The notes beneath the pieces were generated by a model. That model searched no databases, was not told the DNA's origin, and saw only the letters and a list, made by a program, of their open reading frames with translations. DNA of 8,730 nt, taken from assembly GCA_022866645.1 (NCBI GenBank), contig JALHUQ010000193.1, positions 1 to 8,730 on the forward strand, in the 5' to 3' direction. Positions 6,766-8,730 of this stretch are shown here, piece after piece; position 1 is the stretch's first letter, and the number at the start of each line of letters is the position of its first letter. The position numbers and the translations under genes are program-made. The stretch comes from Woeseiaceae bacterium (GTDB lineage: Bacteria; Pseudomonadota; Gammaproteobacteria; Steroidobacterales; Woeseiaceae).

Positions 6766-8064
6766 TCAGGCGCCAGCGAATTTCTTGGCGGCTCGAAAGC
6801 CGTTTTCGAAATCAGCTTTAATGTCCCTGATATCCTCAAGACCGACCGAAAGTCGAACCATGTCCTCTGTGATTCCAGCAGCGATCAGCGCTTCAGCATC
6901 AATGCGGGAGTGCGTCGTCGTAGCAGGGTGAATGACCAGCGTTTTCGCATCGCCGACGTTGGCCAGGTGCGAAGCAAGGCTGACGTTCTCGATAAAGGCT
7001 TTGCCCGCATCGCGACCGCCTTTGACACCGAAGCTGATAATCGAACCCGCGCCTTTAGGCAGGTATTTTCTTGCCAGCCGGTGACTCTTATGCGACGGCA
7101 GGTCCGGGTGATTTACCCACGACACCTGGTCGTGATCGCCGAGGAATTGGAGCAGTTCATTGGTATTCGACAGGTGTTTGTCCATGCGCAGCGACAATGT
7201 CTCCAGACCCTGCAACAACAGGAACGCGTTCATCGGGCTCATCGAGGGTCCGATATCGCGCATTGCCTCCGCGCGTATCCGCATAGCGAAAGCACTCGGC
7301 CCAAACTCTTCCCAGATATTGAGCCCGGAAAACGGCGCGTACGGTGCTGTGATGGTCGGGTACTTGTCCGTTGCGCCCCAGTCGAAGTTGCCGCCATCGA
7401 CAACGACGCCGCCGATCGCCGTCCCGTGACCACCCATCCACTTTGTAACGGAATGGATAGTGACGTTCACACCGTGATCAAAGCACTTGCATAAGTAGGG
7501 AGTATTGAAAGTTGCGTCGACCATGAACGGAAGATGATTTTCATGCGCAATATTGGCAATCGCTTCGAGGTCGAGAATATCAAGGCCCGGGTTACCGATG
7601 AGTTCGCCGTAGATCAGTTTTGTATTGTCTTTAATCGCCGTCCGAAATCCTTCGACGTCTGTTGGGTCCACGAAGGTCGTCGTGATTCCGAATCTCGGCA
7701 GGGTGTTTTTCATCAGGCTGATATTGCCGCCGTACATTTGCGACGAGGCAACAATATGATCGCCTTGCGACAGAATAGCGGTGATGGCACAAAAGGTCGC
7801 CGCCATTCCAGACGATGTACAAACCGCTGCAGACCCACTTTCTAACGCGGCGATGCGCTGCTCGAGGACCGCGACGGTTGGATTTGTAATACGACTGTAA
7901 GCGTGGCCCCCGCGCTCAAGGTTAAAAATGGACGCCGCGGTGTCGGTGTCCGGAAAAACATAGGAGGTTGTCTGGTAGATCGGGGTCGCACGTGCGCCGA
8001 ACTCGTCGTCGACCGTTTGCCCGGCATGCAAAGCGAGGGTATCGAAATGATTGAAGTCGGACAT
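6766..8064 (-). CDS. metY: O-acetylhomoserine aminocarboxypropyltransferase (O-acetylhomoserine sulfhydrylase)
   Basis: Cytoplasmic PLP enzyme of 432 residues that condenses O-acetylhomoserine with sulfide to give homocysteine, or with methanethiol to give methionine directly. Its length matches MetY (about 430) rather than the shorter cystathionine enzymes (about 380-400). The N-terminal block FDTLALHAGQ (7-16) and ARATPIYQTTSYVF (24-37) are standard, followed by YSRITNPT (56-63). SSGMAA (84-89) is the phosphate-binding region. HSVTKWMGGHGTAIGG (204-219) carries the PLP lysine, Lys208. LLLQGLETLSLRM and HLANVGDAKTLVIHPATTTH are also typical of MetY. The start is 4 bases after the stop of the upstream PLP gene and no strong ribosome site is seen, suggesting coupling. 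It is paired with a second enzyme of the same superfamily and followed by an alpha/beta hydrolase. The acetyl rather than succinyl preference is inferred from family resemblance. Confidence 0.95.
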   Translation of the reverse strand: MSDFNHFDTLALHAGQTVDDEFGARATPIYQTTSYVFPDTDTAASIFNLERGGHAYSRITNPTVAVLEQRIAALESGSAAVCTSSGMAATFCAITAILSQGDHIVASSQMYGGNISLMKNTLPRFGITTTFVDPTDVEGFRTAIKDNTKLIYGELIGNPGLDILDLEAIANIAHENHLPFMVDATFNTPYLCKCFDHGVNVTIHSVTKWMGGHGTAIGGVVVDGGNFDWGATDKYPTITAPYAPFSGLNIWEEFGPSAFAMRIRAEAMRDIGPSMSPMNAFLLLQGLETLSLRMDKHLSNTNELLQFLGDHDQVSWVNHPDLPSHKSHRLARKYLPKGAGSIISFGVKGGRDAGKAFIENVSLASHLANVGDAKTLVIHPATTTHSRIDAEALIAAGITEDMVRLSVGLEDIRDIKADFENGFRAAKKFAGA

Positions 8065-8068
8065 TGCG

Positions 8069-8730
8069 TCAGACCAGCGCGAGCGCCTTGTCCAGGGCTT
8101 CGATCAGGTCCTCAACGTCTTCGAGACCAACGGAGACCCGCACCAGGCCGTCGATGATGCCAACACGAATACGTTCGGCTTCTTCGACTGCCGCGTGGGT
8201 CATTGTTACAGGATGCGTAATCAACGACTCGACTGAACCGAGGTTTTCGGCGAGACTGAATACGTCGATGTTGTCCATGAGTTTCTTGCCTGCGACAAGA
8301 CCGCCCTTCACTTCAAACCAGAGCATCGCCCCGTAACCGCTGGCCTGGCGGCTGGCGAGTTCGTATTGCGCGAACGACTTCAGTCCCGGGTAGCAGACCT
8401 GCTTGACTTTCGCGTGGCTTTCGAGAAATTCGGCAATAGCCATTGCGTTCGCGGACTGTGCGTCCATCCGCAACGCCATCGTCTTGCAACCCTGCATCGT
8501 CAGCCAGGCAACCTGCGGCGACATGATGCTGCCGGTGCTGTTCTGTATGAAGCGCACGGCATCGGCATGTTTCTGCGTCGCGCATATTGCTGCGCCGCCA
8601 ACCGTTGCGTTGTGTCCATCCATGTATTTTGTGGTGCTGTGGATCGATATGTCCGCGCCCAGTTCCAGCGGTCGCTGGTAGTAAGGCGTCAAAAAGGTGT
8701 TGTCGACCGCATGTACTGCCCCGGCCGCCC
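8069..8730 (-). CDS. Cystathionine gamma-synthase/gamma-lyase family PLP enzyme, C-terminal part (5' end outside window)
   Basis: About 220 residues are visible, roughly the last 55 percent of a protein of the trans-sulfuration (Cys/Met metabolism) PLP family. The frame is open to the right edge, reading VHAVDNTFLTPYYQRPLELG near that edge, so the TTG at 8690-8692 is internal and not a start. HSTTKYMDGH carries the PLP lysine. NSTGSIMSPQVAW, FSLAENLGSVESLITHPVTM and DGLVRVSVGLEDVEDLI are typical of gamma-synthases and gamma-lyases. Where these usually have LRGLKTL this one has MQGCKTM, with Gln in place of Arg, as in MetY-type enzymes. Synthase, gamma-lyase and O-succinylhomoserine sulfhydrylase cannot be told apart from this half. 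It is the first visible gene of the operon, 4 bases before metY, so homoserine sulfur metabolism is the probable setting. Confidence 0.9.
   Translation of the reverse strand, partial: AAGAVHAVDNTFLTPYYQRPLELGADISIHSTTKYMDGHNATVGGAAICATQKHADAVRFIQNSTGSIMSPQVAWLTMQGCKTMALRMDAQSANAMAIAEFLESHAKVKQVCYPGLKSFAQYELASRQASGYGAMLWFEVKGGLVAGKKLMDNIDVFSLAENLGSVESLITHPVTMTHAAVEEAERIRVGIIDGLVRVSVGLEDVEDLIEALDKALALV

Noticed and set aside
6910..7494. Plus-strand open frame of 194 codons
   Set aside because: It is antisense to metY, whose motifs are intact throughout; no domain is visible in the plus-strand translation.

Overview
The window looks like chromosomal DNA from a free-living, probably marine or sediment gammaproteobacterium. 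That placement is an inference from gene content: an ACR3 arsenite carrier, a DmdA-like folate-dependent demethylase, a FadN-type beta-oxidation enzyme and direct-sulfhydrylation methionine enzymes. There is no rRNA or marker gene to fix the taxon. I see no mobile element, CRISPR array, tRNA or phage gene.

Left part (1-2550). The 3' end of an ACR3 arsenite efflux gene (+) enters from the left edge and converges on a small heat-shock protein gene (-). A strong hairpin with a T-tract on the minus strand separates them. The heat-shock gene has an excellent Shine-Dalgarno and a leader in which an upstream segment could pair with it. It is divergent from a GcvT/DmdA-family aminomethyltransferase gene (+). 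Their shared 208-base spacer holds an inverted repeat whose two arms each contain a TTGACA hexamer, one facing each gene.

Middle part (2551-3609). A GNAT acetyltransferase gene (-) resembles the catalytic domain of Pat-type protein lysine acetyltransferases. Upstream of it is a short minus-strand reading frame that encodes the end of a PLDc_N-type membrane miniprotein but has no convincing start. It may be a remnant or an N-terminally damaged gene.

Right part (3610-8730). Four minus-strand genes are packed tightly enough to be one operon. In transcription order they are a cystathionine gamma-synthase/lyase-family PLP enzyme (5' end outside the window), O-acetylhomoserine sulfhydrylase MetY (4-base gap), an alpha/beta hydrolase (2-base gap) and a fused 3-hydroxyacyl-CoA dehydrogenase/enoyl-CoA hydratase (19-base gap). 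Sulfur amino acid synthesis is thus coupled to an acyl-CoA oxidation step. A DmdA-like protein lies about 1 kb beyond the far end of this operon. One reading is local handling of methylated sulfur compounds: demethylation, thio-acyl-CoA breakdown releasing methanethiol, and recapture as methionine by MetY. This is speculative; each gene also has an ordinary housekeeping explanation. No clearly new system is visible.
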